This document shows positions 27,936-36,831 of a DNA stretch of 46,193 nucleotides, in pieces. Location: NCBI GenBank assembly GCA_017441205.1, contig JAFRYG010000061.1, positions 1 through 46,193 on the forward strand, in the 5' to 3' direction. The position numbers were made by a program, and so were the translations under genes. Each line of letters begins with the position of its first letter. Positions within the stretch are counted from its first letter, which is position 1. Source of the DNA: Pseudomonadota bacterium (GTDB taxonomy: Bacteria; Myxococcota_A; Bradymonadia; UBA4248). The notes under the pieces are model-generated. The model was not told the DNA's origin. It was given only the letters and a program-made list of their open reading frames with translations, and ran no database searches.

Positions 27936-30900
27936 ATGAAAATCAAAATCTGGATTCCACTTTTATCCCTGTTGTTAACGACTGCATGTGCCAACGAATC
28001 TTCGGAACAAAGAACGCCACAGAACACCGTTCCCGGAGAAAACAACCAGAATGGTCAGAATAACCAGAATGGTCAGAATAACCAGAATGGCAATCAAAAT
28101 GGCCAGAACAACCAGAATGGCAATCAAAATGGCCAGAACAACCAGAATGGTGAGCAAAATGGCAAATGCGATCCCAATGGCAGGCCATATTGCAAAAGCA
28201 ATGCTCTTATTACCTGCAATGCCAATGGTGAAGCCGTTTCGACGCCATGTCCGGAGAACTGCAGAGATGGAAAATGCGTTTGCAATCCCAATGCAGTCCC
28301 CTATTGCAAGGATAATGCTGCCGTCGTCTGTGGCGTAAAAGGTGATTACGTGACGACACCATGTCCGGAAAACTGCAAAGATGGAAAATGCGTCTGTGAT
28401 CCAAACACGAAGCCGTATTGTAAGGACAATATGGCCGTTGTATGCGGTACAAACGGAGAATCCGTTCAGACACCATGTCCCGAAACGTGCATTGAAGGAA
28501 AGTGCGTATGCGATCCAAACACGAAACCATACTGCAAGGATAATACTGCCATCGTATGCGGTACGGACGGGGAATCCGTTTTAACGCAGTGTCCAGATGT
28601 TTGTATTGATGGCCGATGTGTATGCGATCCCAATGCAAAACCGTACTGCAAGGATAACGCAGTCATCACCTGTGGTTCGGATGGGGAGGCCGTTTCGACG
28701 ACATGTCCTGAGGCTTGCTCGGATGGCCGATGCGTATGCGATTCCAATGCGAAACCGTACTGCAAGGACAATGCAGTCGTTACCTGCGGATCAAACGGGG
28801 AATCTGTTTCGACGCCGTGTCCGGAAACATGCAAGGATGGCCGGTGCGTATGTGATCCCAATGCAAAACCGTACTGCAAGGACAATGCAGTCGTTACCTG
28901 TGGTTCAAACGGGGAATCTGTTTCGACGCCATGTACCGGAGTATGTTCGGATGGAAAATGCGAGAATAATTCCAAAACAGCTGATATCGCCCCGTCACTG
29001 GCATCGTCGGACATGATGTCCATACTCGGACCCAGAATTATCGATGGAGGCGTCAATTTTGCCGTATATTCCGAACACGCAACGCGCATCGAACTGCTGC
29101 TGTTCGACAATGCAAAATCCGATGTTCCTTCGATGCGGCTGCCGCTCAAAAAACAGAATGCCAACGTCTGGACCGGTTTTATTTCGGGAATCGGCGAAGG
29201 ACAGCACTACGGCTACATCGCTTTTGGTCCGAACTGGCCTTATGATTCGACATTTACGCCAGGTTCGACCAAAGGCTATATCACCGACTGTGATGACAAG
29301 GGCAACCGCTACAACCCCAACAAACTGCTCATCGATCCCTATGCCAAACGCTTGAGCGGAGACATGGATATTACAAAGGGAAATCCCACGACGGGCAATA
29401 CCCATCGCGGTACATCGACCTGGGGGGCAGCGCCCAAATCCATCGTCGCAGTCAGCGGATATCAATGGAGTGCCAATGAAACCAGCTGGCGATCAAATCG
29501 CCAAAAAGGCGATGCCTTCGCAAATCACGCCGTCAATGATCTCGTCTATTATGAAGTTCAGCCCAAGGGATTTACAAAATCAGCCTCAGAGATCAAGGAT
29601 TTGAAGCTAAAAATTACCGCTCCGGGGACCTGGCGCGGAATTGGTCAAATGGCACCCTACCTGAAAGATCTCGGCATCAATGCGCTCGAACTCATGCCGG
29701 TTGCCGAAAAACAGGACAGCGATACCTACTGGGGATACAATACAATCAACTATTTCGCTCCCGATATCAATTTGTCATTCGATGCCGCATCATCTTCATC
29801 CACCGGCGCGGTCATGGACGAATTCAAATGGATGGTCGATCAGCTTCATCAGAACGACATTGAGCTCATCATCGATGTCGTCTACGGACAGACCGGTGAG
29901 GGCGGCATTCAGAAAACTCGCTACAAGGAATCGGTTCATCCCATCGATTGTCAGGAAGCCGACTGGGCAGGTTTTGTCTATGAATCCGATCCCTCCGTCG
30001 CTGCACTCTATTCCTTCCGCGGCCTGGACAATATCGCCTATTATCTGATTGAAGACTTTTACAACAAACGCAAACAGGGAGGTGAATGCAAGGAATACAG
30101 CATTCCGTCGGCTTCGTACATCAATCAGACCGGCGTCGGCAATCAGACCCGTGCCAATTATGGTCCATTCACGCGACTCATTTTCGACAGCATGCATTAT
30201 TGGGTCGAAGAAATGCACGTCGATGGCTTCCGCGTCGACCTGGCTTCCGTCCTGGGTGTTCTCGAATCCAATAAATACAGCGATACCGGTGCGTGGTTCA
30301 ATGATGTCAAAAATAGCATCGTCCAGGAAATCATCGATGATCCCGTTCTGCAGAAATACAATACGAGAATCGTTGCCGAACCCTGGGATGGAACGCGGTA
30401 TGCCATTGGCGGATTCCTCAATGCCAAGAATAAGTCCGGATATGCCTGGAGTGAATGGAACGGTAAATTCCGCGACATGATGAAAAAATTCGTCAATTAC
30501 GATGATTTTACGCTCGCTTCTGCCGAAACCGTCCCACCGAACTGGGATAAAGAAATCAACATGGGCAATCTGTTTACCGGTTCAAGTGCACTCTTTGACA
30601 ATGGACGTTCTCCATATAATTCCGTCAATTATTTGACGGCGCACGATGGCTTTACGCTCTATGATGTCGTGACCTATACAGAAAAACTCAATGGATGCGG
30701 TCTGCTCAATCCTGCCTGCTGCCAGAACGAAGATATGTGCGATTTGACCAGCGGCAGCAACGACAACTGCGGACGCAACTGGTGCAATACCGGTTACTTC
30801 GATGATCAGGCGCACCGAAATGATAAGGGCCGCTGCGACAATGATAGCAACGAAGCCCTCAAACGCCAGATGATCCGCAACTTCTTTGCGCTGCTGCTTC

Positions 30901-31454
30901 TGAGCAATGGCACGCCGATGATCTATGGCGGCGATGAGCTGATGCGCACGCTCTATGGCAACAACAATACGTACGGTGCAACATCGGACAACGAATACAA
31001 CTGGCTGCGCTGGAATGACTGGCAGAACAACGATGAAGCCGTCCGCATGCGCGATTTCGTCAAGAATGTCATTCAGATTCGCAAGAATTTCCGATCCGCT
31101 GTCGCCCAAAAAGCATTTAATTACGATAATCTCGTCTGGCGCGGCCCGGATGGCAATCAACCCGACTGGGGATCCAAAACCATCGGCCTGTACTACAAGC
31201 AGACCGGTTCCACGCCGCCGCTCTTTATCATGATTAACATGGAAACCAACGACAAACGAACATTCGTCCTGCCGGAATCCGGCGAATGGAAAGTTCTCAT
31301 CGATACACAGCAATATTTCGACGATGGTCTCTTTGGCAATGAACCGAGTGCAAACCGCCGCAAATCCCACAATGCGGATGCTGGCGGCCTGTCACATAAG
31401 GCCAATGATTCCTACGAGCTGAATCCCAGAACAATCGTCGTGGTTTCTAAATAG
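27936..31454 (+). CDS. Surface lipoprotein: Cys-rich repeats plus isoamylase-type GH13 domain
   Basis: A 1172-residue lipoprotein. The signal ends in lipobox TTAC. It is followed by an Asn/Gln/Gly linker (to residue 76), seven 38-residue repeats with six Cys each (about 78-343), a CBM48-like beta domain (MSILGPRIIDGGVNFAVYSE, about 355-470) and a GH13 catalytic domain of the isoamylase/GlgX debranching type. The catalytic residues are visible: nucleophile Asp768 in DGFRVD, acid/base Glu815 in VAEPWDG, and Asp904 with His903 in TAHDGFTL. Region I reads DVVYGQT, where the family has DVVYNHT. It should cleave alpha-1,6 bonds in glycogen or starch outside the cell; the repeats probably present the enzyme or bind a surface. 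It is not the intracellular glycogen enzyme. Confidence 0.92.
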   Translation: MKIKIWIPLLSLLLTTACANESSEQRTPQNTVPGENNQNGQNNQNGQNNQNGNQNGQNNQNGNQNGQNNQNGEQNGKCDPNGRPYCKSNALITCNANGEAVSTPCPENCRDGKCVCNPNAVPYCKDNAAVVCGVKGDYVTTPCPENCKDGKCVCDPNTKPYCKDNMAVVCGTNGESVQTPCPETCIEGKCVCDPNTKPYCKDNTAIVCGTDGESVLTQCPDVCIDGRCVCDPNAKPYCKDNAVITCGSDGEAVSTTCPEACSDGRCVCDSNAKPYCKDNAVVTCGSNGESVSTPCPETCKDGRCVCDPNAKPYCKDNAVVTCGSNGESVSTPCTGVCSDGKCENNSKTADIAPSLASSDMMSILGPRIIDGGVNFAVYSEHATRIELLLFDNAKSDVPSMRLPLKKQNANVWTGFISGIGEGQHYGYIAFGPNWPYDSTFTPGSTKGYITDCDDKGNRYNPNKLLIDPYAKRLSGDMDITKGNPTTGNTHRGTSTWGAAPKSIVAVSGYQWSANETSWRSNRQKGDAFANHAVNDLVYYEVQPKGFTKSASEIKDLKLKITAPGTWRGIGQMAPYLKDLGINALELMPVAEKQDSDTYWGYNTINYFAPDINLSFDAASSSSTGAVMDEFKWMVDQLHQNDIELIIDVVYGQTGEGGIQKTRYKESVHPIDCQEADWAGFVYESDPSVAALYSFRGLDNIAYYLIEDFYNKRKQGGECKEYSIPSASYINQTGVGNQTRANYGPFTRLIFDSMHYWVEEMHVDGFRVDLASVLGVLESNKYSDTGAWFNDVKNSIVQEIIDDPVLQKYNTRIVAEPWDGTRYAIGGFLNAKNKSGYAWSEWNGKFRDMMKKFVNYDDFTLASAETVPPNWDKEINMGNLFTGSSALFDNGRSPYNSVNYLTAHDGFTLYDVVTYTEKLNGCGLLNPACCQNEDMCDLTSGSNDNCGRNWCNTGYFDDQAHRNDKGRCDNDSNEALKRQMIRNFFALLLLSNGTPMIYGGDELMRTLYGNNNTYGATSDNEYNWLRWNDWQNNDEAVRMRDFVKNVIQIRKNFRSAVAQKAFNYDNLVWRGPDGNQPDWGSKTIGLYYKQTGSTPPLFIMINMETNDKRTFVLPESGEWKVLIDTQQYFDDGLFGNEPSANRRKSHNADAGGLSHKANDSYELNPRTIVVVSK
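28167..28964 (+). repeat. Seven 114-bp tandem repeats encoding 38-residue Cys modules
   Basis: Seven units of 114 bp, each starting CD/NPN..PYCK.N and ending DGKCV or DGRCV, with six cysteines at fixed spacing. Units 5-7 are nearly identical at DNA level, while units 1 and 2 have diverged most, which suggests recent expansion at the 3' end. A linker of NQNG repeats (28050-28160) precedes them. Confidence 0.92.
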
Positions 31455-31464
31455 TTTCAGTAAG

Positions 31465-31490
31465 TATGGGGGAGGTGCTGCTCCCCCATA
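31465..31490. terminator. Hairpin between convergent lipoprotein genes
   Basis: The perfect stem TATGGGGGAG / CTCCCCCATA with loop GTGCTG lies between the stops of the isoamylase-type gene and the GLUG-repeat gene. It has no T-run on either side, so it is a hairpin that may stop transcription only weakly or protect 3' ends. A similar GTATGGGGGG hairpin is at 4587. Confidence 0.6.
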
Positions 31491-31507
31491 TCAATCAGCT
31501 CTTCGTT

Positions 31508-34500
31508 CTATTCTGCACAAACCGAAGGCAGATCGAATATCGGCATATTCTTCGTCTCATTGCCAACAGTGACGGACTGAATAGACCATTCTGCGCCGCT
31601 GTCCTTGGGCAGCGTTAAGGCCGTAGCGTCACTGAATGGCTTGAAGTTTTTCATATTATTATCACATTTAGTTACATTTTCACCTTTCTCTGATTTATAA
31701 TAAGGTGTGCTGTTTTCTCCCCGGGTAAAAATATAAAATTCCTGATCTAAAGAAATGTGACAAGCATACGAATACAATGCTGCATGAATTACTGTATCAT
31801 CATCTATCGATTTTAGTCTCGACGCAGAAACAACATAAGAAGAACCATAACCCATTGTCCCTCTGAATTTCCCCAAAAAGCCACCAACACCATTCTTTAT
31901 ATTGACATATTCAAGATTACTCCACGAAAATATATTTTTAAATCTAAGACTATCTTTAAAACTAAGAAAAGACGACTGGATATCAATTATGCCAACAAAA
32001 CCACCTAAACTCGTCGATGACTTCAAAAGGTCAACAGTATTGATAATTGAATCAATTAAACCATTTCCTCCACTAATGGATTTAATGTAAAAAAATCCCA
32101 CGAAACCGCCCGTTCCGCTGCTGTCGGATACTTTATGGTTCGAAATAAGAGAATCGACATGACTCTTAACAGATTTGACCAAAACATCATCTTCTTCAGA
32201 TGCAATAACTGAAGCAAATCCCCCTGAACACCCCCGGCCTAATTCGCTTTTTTCACCACTATCTGTCCCGGGGTTCGCACTGATATCACCGACAGTACTC
32301 TCAATGGACTCTATCACTAATTTTTTACTGCCTACGCCAATAAATCCACCAATTCCGTTTGTTCCAGAAATGGCATTGACTTTATGATGAATGCTATTGA
32401 GCGATGCCGAATCCATGTATCCCAAAAATCCACCAACGACGTTTTTTCCAGATACGGTATCGACAGAACTATGAACATTCAAAACGCTGCTGTTGGTAGT
32501 GAGTACACCTGCTATACCACCGACATTTTGCAGACCATCAATATTGTCAATCGTTATCTGTTTTTTGCATAGATTATTGAACTGGCTATTGGTCAAATAA
32601 CCGGCAACACCCCCAACATTCCAACGGTGTGAGGCAAGGATCGAAAGCTTGTCTGTCGAAACATCCTTCAGGAATCCGTTATCAATGGTTCCGACAATAC
32701 CACCAATGCCATAATTATCTTTATTTCTGTCACTCTTGTCCGAAACTTCTATCGTCCCTCTAAAATTAACGCCATTCATTTCAGATCCATTATTCAAACC
32801 TGAAATCCCGCCCAAATTGAATGCAGTATTGATATTGACTATTATTTTCCCATCGTAGGATACATTTCCGATATAACAGTCTTTGTCTGTTTTGCCAAAC
32901 AAGCCGCCGATATTTCTGGGGAGAATCCCCTCTCCAAGAACGCTCAGATTACCTTTGAATGATACATCTGAAACGTTACACCCACTGCATGCGCCCACAA
33001 TTCCGCCTGAATTCGTTGCGTATTTCGAATTATTATCGAAATCGCCCTGATAATGAACATTGGTGAGGTTCGCTTTATTCAGACTGGCAGCAAGAACCCC
33101 ATTCACATCTCCTTTGATGGAGTAGGATAATTTGATATTTTTAATCTCAACTTCCGGCTTGAAAGTTTCAAAAAGAGAGGATGTAACTTTACATAGTGTG
33201 TTGTCTGAATGATTCTTCGATTCATATATGATTTCCGGTTCAATTCCATTCAGGGATTCACCTTCAAAAATCATAGGACTGCACTCGCCATCACTGGATA
33301 TATCCAAAAAATCACTGCAGCTGACATTGCTGTCATTATTATCGTCACCTGTTTTATCAATATCATAGTCAATAAGATTTATCTGACCATGCAGCACGAC
33401 ATGGGGATACTCATCACACTTGGTACTGGAAAATGCCTTATATTTCTTTAGATCATTGGCCTGATAAATATGGAACGTATTGCCGCAGCCGCCGCTTTCA
33501 TCCGGAAAGTCTTTATTGCAGCCACAGACATCCTCTTTCGTCTTTTCTGGATTGTATGGGCAAAAGTCATCTTTGTCAGGTACACCATCATCGTCGCTGT
33601 CTGAAATGCATTTTCCGCTATTTTCATCGCATTTCATTCCACTACCGCACTCCTGCACGGGTTCCCAGGATCCATTGCTGCAATGCTTCAGTGCCTTTCC
33701 GTCACAAGTATAGATGTCCGCATCACATGCCAGACAAAGCCCTTTTTCGGCATTGCAAAGTTCCGTCGACTCACATGACTTCGCAGGTGCCCAGTCATCA
33801 TTCTGACATCGAGATAGTTTTCCACCCATTCCACCACTGCACTGATAGGTATCCTCGATACAGTTCCTGCATTTGCCGTTGTCCGCATCACACAGTTCTT
33901 CCGATGCACAAGTCAGCTTCGACTCCCATATGCCATCGCGACAGACCCTCAGCTCCGTACCTTCGCATTGATGTGAACCTTCATTGCATTTACACCTGTT
34001 GTTTTCAGCATCGCATTGATCTGCAGATCCACAGGTTTCCTGCAATTTCCACGATCCCTGCTCACATTTTTGCAATTCTGCACCATCACAATGATACGTG
34101 TTGGGCTTACAGACGATGCATTTCCCGACATCGCTATCGCATATCATTCCAGAACTGCATGTCTCTTTCGGGCTCCAGTCGCCATTGTTGCATACCATGA
34201 GCTGACTGTCGTCGCATTTAAATGTTCCCGAAACACAGTTGTTAGGCGGAGTACATCGGTAATTCTCACACTTTTGATTGATGCCGCACTCATCATTGCA
34301 CCCCCCGCAATGCTCTTCATCGCTCGGAACACACTCATTATCGCAGTAAATCGTTCCCTCTTCGCACCGATAACACAAATAATAGTTGGAATCAGATGAT
34401 TCATAGTTCTCGGGAGTGGGAACGGATTCACAGGTGTATTCCTTATTACACAGTCTTTCGGAATTGAAATCCGTCTCCGAAACGACTGCCGTATGATCGT

Positions 34501-34600
34501 TCAGGCACTGAAAAAAACCGGTGATGCCATCATCCATATTGCATCCCGACACGACCGAAGCAGCGACCATATATACAAACAATACACTGAATTTTTTCAT
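31508..34600 (-). CDS. Large Cys-rich lipoprotein with TSP3-like site and GLUG repeats
   Basis: A 1030-residue predicted lipoprotein with lipobox VSGC. The N-terminal third has about five Cys modules of 40-45 residues with the pattern C-D/E..L..C..G.W...E/K.C.S...CD...GKC. A thrombospondin type 3-like calcium site follows (DSDDDGVPDKDDFCP). After a domain starting FHIYQANDLKKYKAF, the C-terminal half holds many GLUG-type beta-helix repeats (GGIVGACSGCNVSDVSFKG, GGIVGTIDNGFLKDVS, GGVAGYLTNSQFNN, GGFLGYMD). GLUG repeats occur in adhesins and other surface proteins of diderm bacteria. An adhesive or structural surface role is inferred. It is convergent with the isoamylase-type gene. Confidence 0.85.
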   Translation of the reverse strand: MKKFSVLFVYMVAASVVSGCNMDDGITGFFQCLNDHTAVVSETDFNSERLCNKEYTCESVPTPENYESSDSNYYLCYRCEEGTIYCDNECVPSDEEHCGGCNDECGINQKCENYRCTPPNNCVSGTFKCDDSQLMVCNNGDWSPKETCSSGMICDSDVGKCIVCKPNTYHCDGAELQKCEQGSWKLQETCGSADQCDAENNRCKCNEGSHQCEGTELRVCRDGIWESKLTCASEELCDADNGKCRNCIEDTYQCSGGMGGKLSRCQNDDWAPAKSCESTELCNAEKGLCLACDADIYTCDGKALKHCSNGSWEPVQECGSGMKCDENSGKCISDSDDDGVPDKDDFCPYNPEKTKEDVCGCNKDFPDESGGCGNTFHIYQANDLKKYKAFSSTKCDEYPHVVLHGQINLIDYDIDKTGDDNNDSNVSCSDFLDISSDGECSPMIFEGESLNGIEPEIIYESKNHSDNTLCKVTSSLFETFKPEVEIKNIKLSYSIKGDVNGVLAASLNKANLTNVHYQGDFDNNSKYATNSGGIVGACSGCNVSDVSFKGNLSVLGEGILPRNIGGLFGKTDKDCYIGNVSYDGKIIVNINTAFNLGGISGLNNGSEMNGVNFRGTIEVSDKSDRNKDNYGIGGIVGTIDNGFLKDVSTDKLSILASHRWNVGGVAGYLTNSQFNNLCKKQITIDNIDGLQNVGGIAGVLTTNSSVLNVHSSVDTVSGKNVVGGFLGYMDSASLNSIHHKVNAISGTNGIGGFIGVGSKKLVIESIESTVGDISANPGTDSGEKSELGRGCSGGFASVIASEEDDVLVKSVKSHVDSLISNHKVSDSSGTGGFVGFFYIKSISGGNGLIDSIINTVDLLKSSTSLGGFVGIIDIQSSFLSFKDSLRFKNIFSWSNLEYVNIKNGVGGFLGKFRGTMGYGSSYVVSASRLKSIDDDTVIHAALYSYACHISLDQEFYIFTRGENSTPYYKSEKGENVTKCDNNMKNFKPFSDATALTLPKDSGAEWSIQSVTVGNETKNMPIFDLPSVCAE

Positions 34601-34923
34601 TGGCTTGCCCCCCTCTATTTGTTCAATTGAATCTATGAATATATCTCACCAGGATACACTCCAACGTGCGCAAGTTTATACGATGACAGCTCTTTTTTCA
34701 AGAATCAGGCGGAAAAGCGGCGCGTATGGCGAAGCCATAGCGGCGCAGCCGAACCGTATTGGCCGCAGGCCAATAGGTCGGCGTTCCCCCAAAAGCACAA
34801 CACTTTAATGAATTGCACAGAAAGCGGGCGAATGACAAACAATGCGTGTCTTATCCTTCAATTTGTCCTATAAGTATCGCCGCGCAAAGCGCAACCACAC
34901 CTTATCAGACAGGAGAAATTCAA
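34601..34923. other. Divergent region upstream of pepD
   Basis: A 320-bp gap with the promoters of the GLUG-repeat gene and pepD. It contains a pair of bulged hairpins (34717-34783). An in-frame extension of pepD back to 34813 has no ribosome binding site and is not counted. I see no other structure. Confidence 0.5.
34717..34783. repeat. Bulged-hairpin element, locus E
   Basis: Hairpin 1 (34717-34746) pairs GCGC-G-TATGGC with GCCATAGCGGCGC around loop GAA. Hairpin 2 (34753-34778) pairs ACC-G-TATTGGCC with GGCCAATAGGT around a short GC-rich loop; the pairing extends outward through AGCCGA and TCGGCG. Both have the unpaired G before TAT. A T-run (34692-34698) lies to the left, which is the opposite side from the other loci. 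Confidence 0.85.
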
Positions 34924-36363
34924 ATGCAGATGAGCGATCGCGTTATTGAAATTTTTAAGCAAATGTCACAGGTTCCACGTCAGTCCAAGCATGAGGAAAA
35001 GATTTCTGCATGGCTTTATGAACGTGCAAAATCCAATGGTTTTGATGTCGAACGCGATGACGCCAACAATATTATTATTCGCGTTCCGGCGACTCCGGGC
35101 TACGAAAATGGCCCCATCGTCGTTCTGCAGGGACACATGGATATGGTCTGTGAAAAAACGCCTGCTTCCCATCACGATTTCAGCAAGGATCCGATCGAAG
35201 TCATCATCGAAGACGGCTGGATGCACGCCAATCAGACATCCCTGGGCGCAGATGATGGTCTCGGCGTAGCCATGGCGCTCGCAATGGCCGAAGACAAATC
35301 CGTCGAACACCCCGCCCTCGAAATTCTCGTGACGAGCGACGAAGAAACCGGAATGACCGGCGCCAATGCCCTCAAAGCCGAACAGATTAAGGGCCGCATC
35401 CTGCTCAATCTCGACAGCGAAGATGAGGGCATCTTTACAGTGGGATGTGCCGGCGGCCGCGAAACGCGCTCCACGCTGCCCCTGACCAAATCCCCCATTC
35501 CTGCGGGATTCCGTGCTGTCACGATTCATGTGGCCGGCCTCAAAGGCGGACACTCCGGATGTGAAATCAATGTCGGCCGCGCCAGCGCCATCAAACTCGC
35601 CACGCGCCTCATGCATTGCGTTCTCGCCATCTCATCCGATGCACGCCTCGTCGATATCAAAGCCGGTTCCGCACACAATGCCATTCCTCGCGATGCCATC
35701 GTCACACTCGCGGTCCCCGCAGGAGATGCCCATCAAATCACAGCCAAAATAGACGAGATGTCCAAAGTATTTGCCGCTGAATATGCAAAATCTGATGCTG
35801 GTGTCACGGTGACATCCAAAATCGAAGACATCGCAGGTGATGCATTCGACAACGCATCCCTGCGCAAAGTCGCCGATCTGCTGATTTGCTTCCCGCACGG
35901 CGTCGCTGCAATGAGTCAGGATATTCAGGGACTCGTCGAAACATCAGCCAACCTCGCATCCATCAAAATCGCCGACAATACGCTCCATATTCTGTCAAGC
36001 CAGCGTTCCAGCGTCGCATCCAAACTCAATGCAATAACTTCACGCATTGAGGCCTGTCTGCGCCTCGCCGGCGGCGAAGCCAAATCCAATGAAGGCTATC
36101 CCAGCTGGAAACCCGAAATGGACTCCGATGTCCTCAAACGCTGCGTCGATCTTTATGAAAAACGATTCGGCAAAAAGCCCATCGTCGACATCATCCATGC
36201 CGGTCTCGAATGCGGCATCATCGGGTCAAAGATTCCTGGAATGCAGATGGTTTCTTTCGGACCTACCGTCGTTTCCCCGCACTCACCGCAGGAACGCGCC
36301 GATGTCACGACCATTCCCATGGTCGCGGATTTTCTCGTCGATCTGCTGAAAAGCTATAAATAA
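34924..36363 (+). CDS. pepD: Aminoacyl-histidine dipeptidase (M20C)
   Basis: A 479-residue zinc dipeptidase (cytosol non-specific or Xaa-His dipeptidase). AGGAG lies eight bases before ATG 34924. The M20C landmarks are present: FKQMSQVPRQSKHEEK at the N-terminus, the first metal motif LQGHMDMV, then GADDGLGVAMALAMAED with the bridging Asp, EILVTSDEETGMTGA with the catalytic Glu pair, and HAGLECGIIGSK near the end. It cleaves dipeptides in the cytoplasm for amino acid supply. The HIT gene follows after 12 bp, so the two are an operon ended by the terminator at 36758. Confidence 0.95.
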   Translation: MQMSDRVIEIFKQMSQVPRQSKHEEKISAWLYERAKSNGFDVERDDANNIIIRVPATPGYENGPIVVLQGHMDMVCEKTPASHHDFSKDPIEVIIEDGWMHANQTSLGADDGLGVAMALAMAEDKSVEHPALEILVTSDEETGMTGANALKAEQIKGRILLNLDSEDEGIFTVGCAGGRETRSTLPLTKSPIPAGFRAVTIHVAGLKGGHSGCEINVGRASAIKLATRLMHCVLAISSDARLVDIKAGSAHNAIPRDAIVTLAVPAGDAHQITAKIDEMSKVFAAEYAKSDAGVTVTSKIEDIAGDAFDNASLRKVADLLICFPHGVAAMSQDIQGLVETSANLASIKIADNTLHILSSQRSSVASKLNAITSRIEACLRLAGGEAKSNEGYPSWKPEMDSDVLKRCVDLYEKRFGKKPIVDIIHAGLECGIIGSKIPGMQMVSFGPTVVSPHSPQERADVTTIPMVADFLVDLLKSYK

Positions 36364-36375
36364 AAGGTAACCGAC

Positions 36376-36726
36376 ATGAGCCAGAACGACAATTTATTCA
36401 AAAAAATCATGCGGGGAGAAATCCCCTCCTCCAAAGTTTACGAAGACGATTACGTCTATGCTTTTAATGACATATCGCCGACTGCACCGACGCATATCCT
36501 CATTATCCCCAAAGCCCCCCTCGACAGTCTGAATGAGCTGACCGAAGATGATGCGGTCACTGCCGGACGACTCCTGGTGACCGCTGCAAAACTGGCCAAA
36601 CAACTCGGTTTTGCACAAGACGGTTATCGATGCGTCATCAATACCGGCGCAAATGCCGGACAAACGGTTCCCCATCTGCATCTGCATCTGCTTGCAGGAC
36701 GCGAATTCGGTTGGCCAGCCGGTTAA
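36376..36726 (+). CDS. HIT-family (HINT-like) nucleotide hydrolase
   Basis: A 116-residue protein with the HIT signature VPHLHLHLLAG near the C-terminus (His-x-His-x-His) and the N-terminal FKKIMRGEIPSSKVYEDDYVYAFNDISP typical of HINT. It hydrolyses AMP-linked phosphoramidates or lysyl-adenylate in characterised relatives. The ribosome binding site is AAAGGTAACCGAC. It is cotranscribed with pepD. Confidence 0.96.
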   Translation: MSQNDNLFKKIMRGEIPSSKVYEDDYVYAFNDISPTAPTHILIIPKAPLDSLNELTEDDAVTAGRLLVTAAKLAKQLGFAQDGYRCVINTGANAGQTVPHLHLHLLAGREFGWPAG

Positions 36727-36757
36727 TCCCGTACATCGGATGAATGAGCCCTAAAAC

Positions 36758-36795
36758 AAAAGCCGGCAAATCATTTGGATTTGCCGGCTTTTTTA
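36758..36795. terminator. Bidirectional Rho-independent terminator
   Basis: The stem AAAGCCGGCAAATC / GATTTGCCGGCTTT with a short loop TTT-like centre is followed by TTTT on the + strand, and by TTTTG on the - strand. It lies between the convergent HIT gene and the Ig-like lipoprotein gene and should stop both. Confidence 0.92.
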
Positions 36796-36831
36796 TTGTC
36801 TGTGCTCTTTGGGAGGGCGCGAACTCATGAT

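Noticed and set aside
28050-28964. CRISPR array
   Set aside because: The regular 114-bp repeats are in frame, without spacers, and encode Cys modules.
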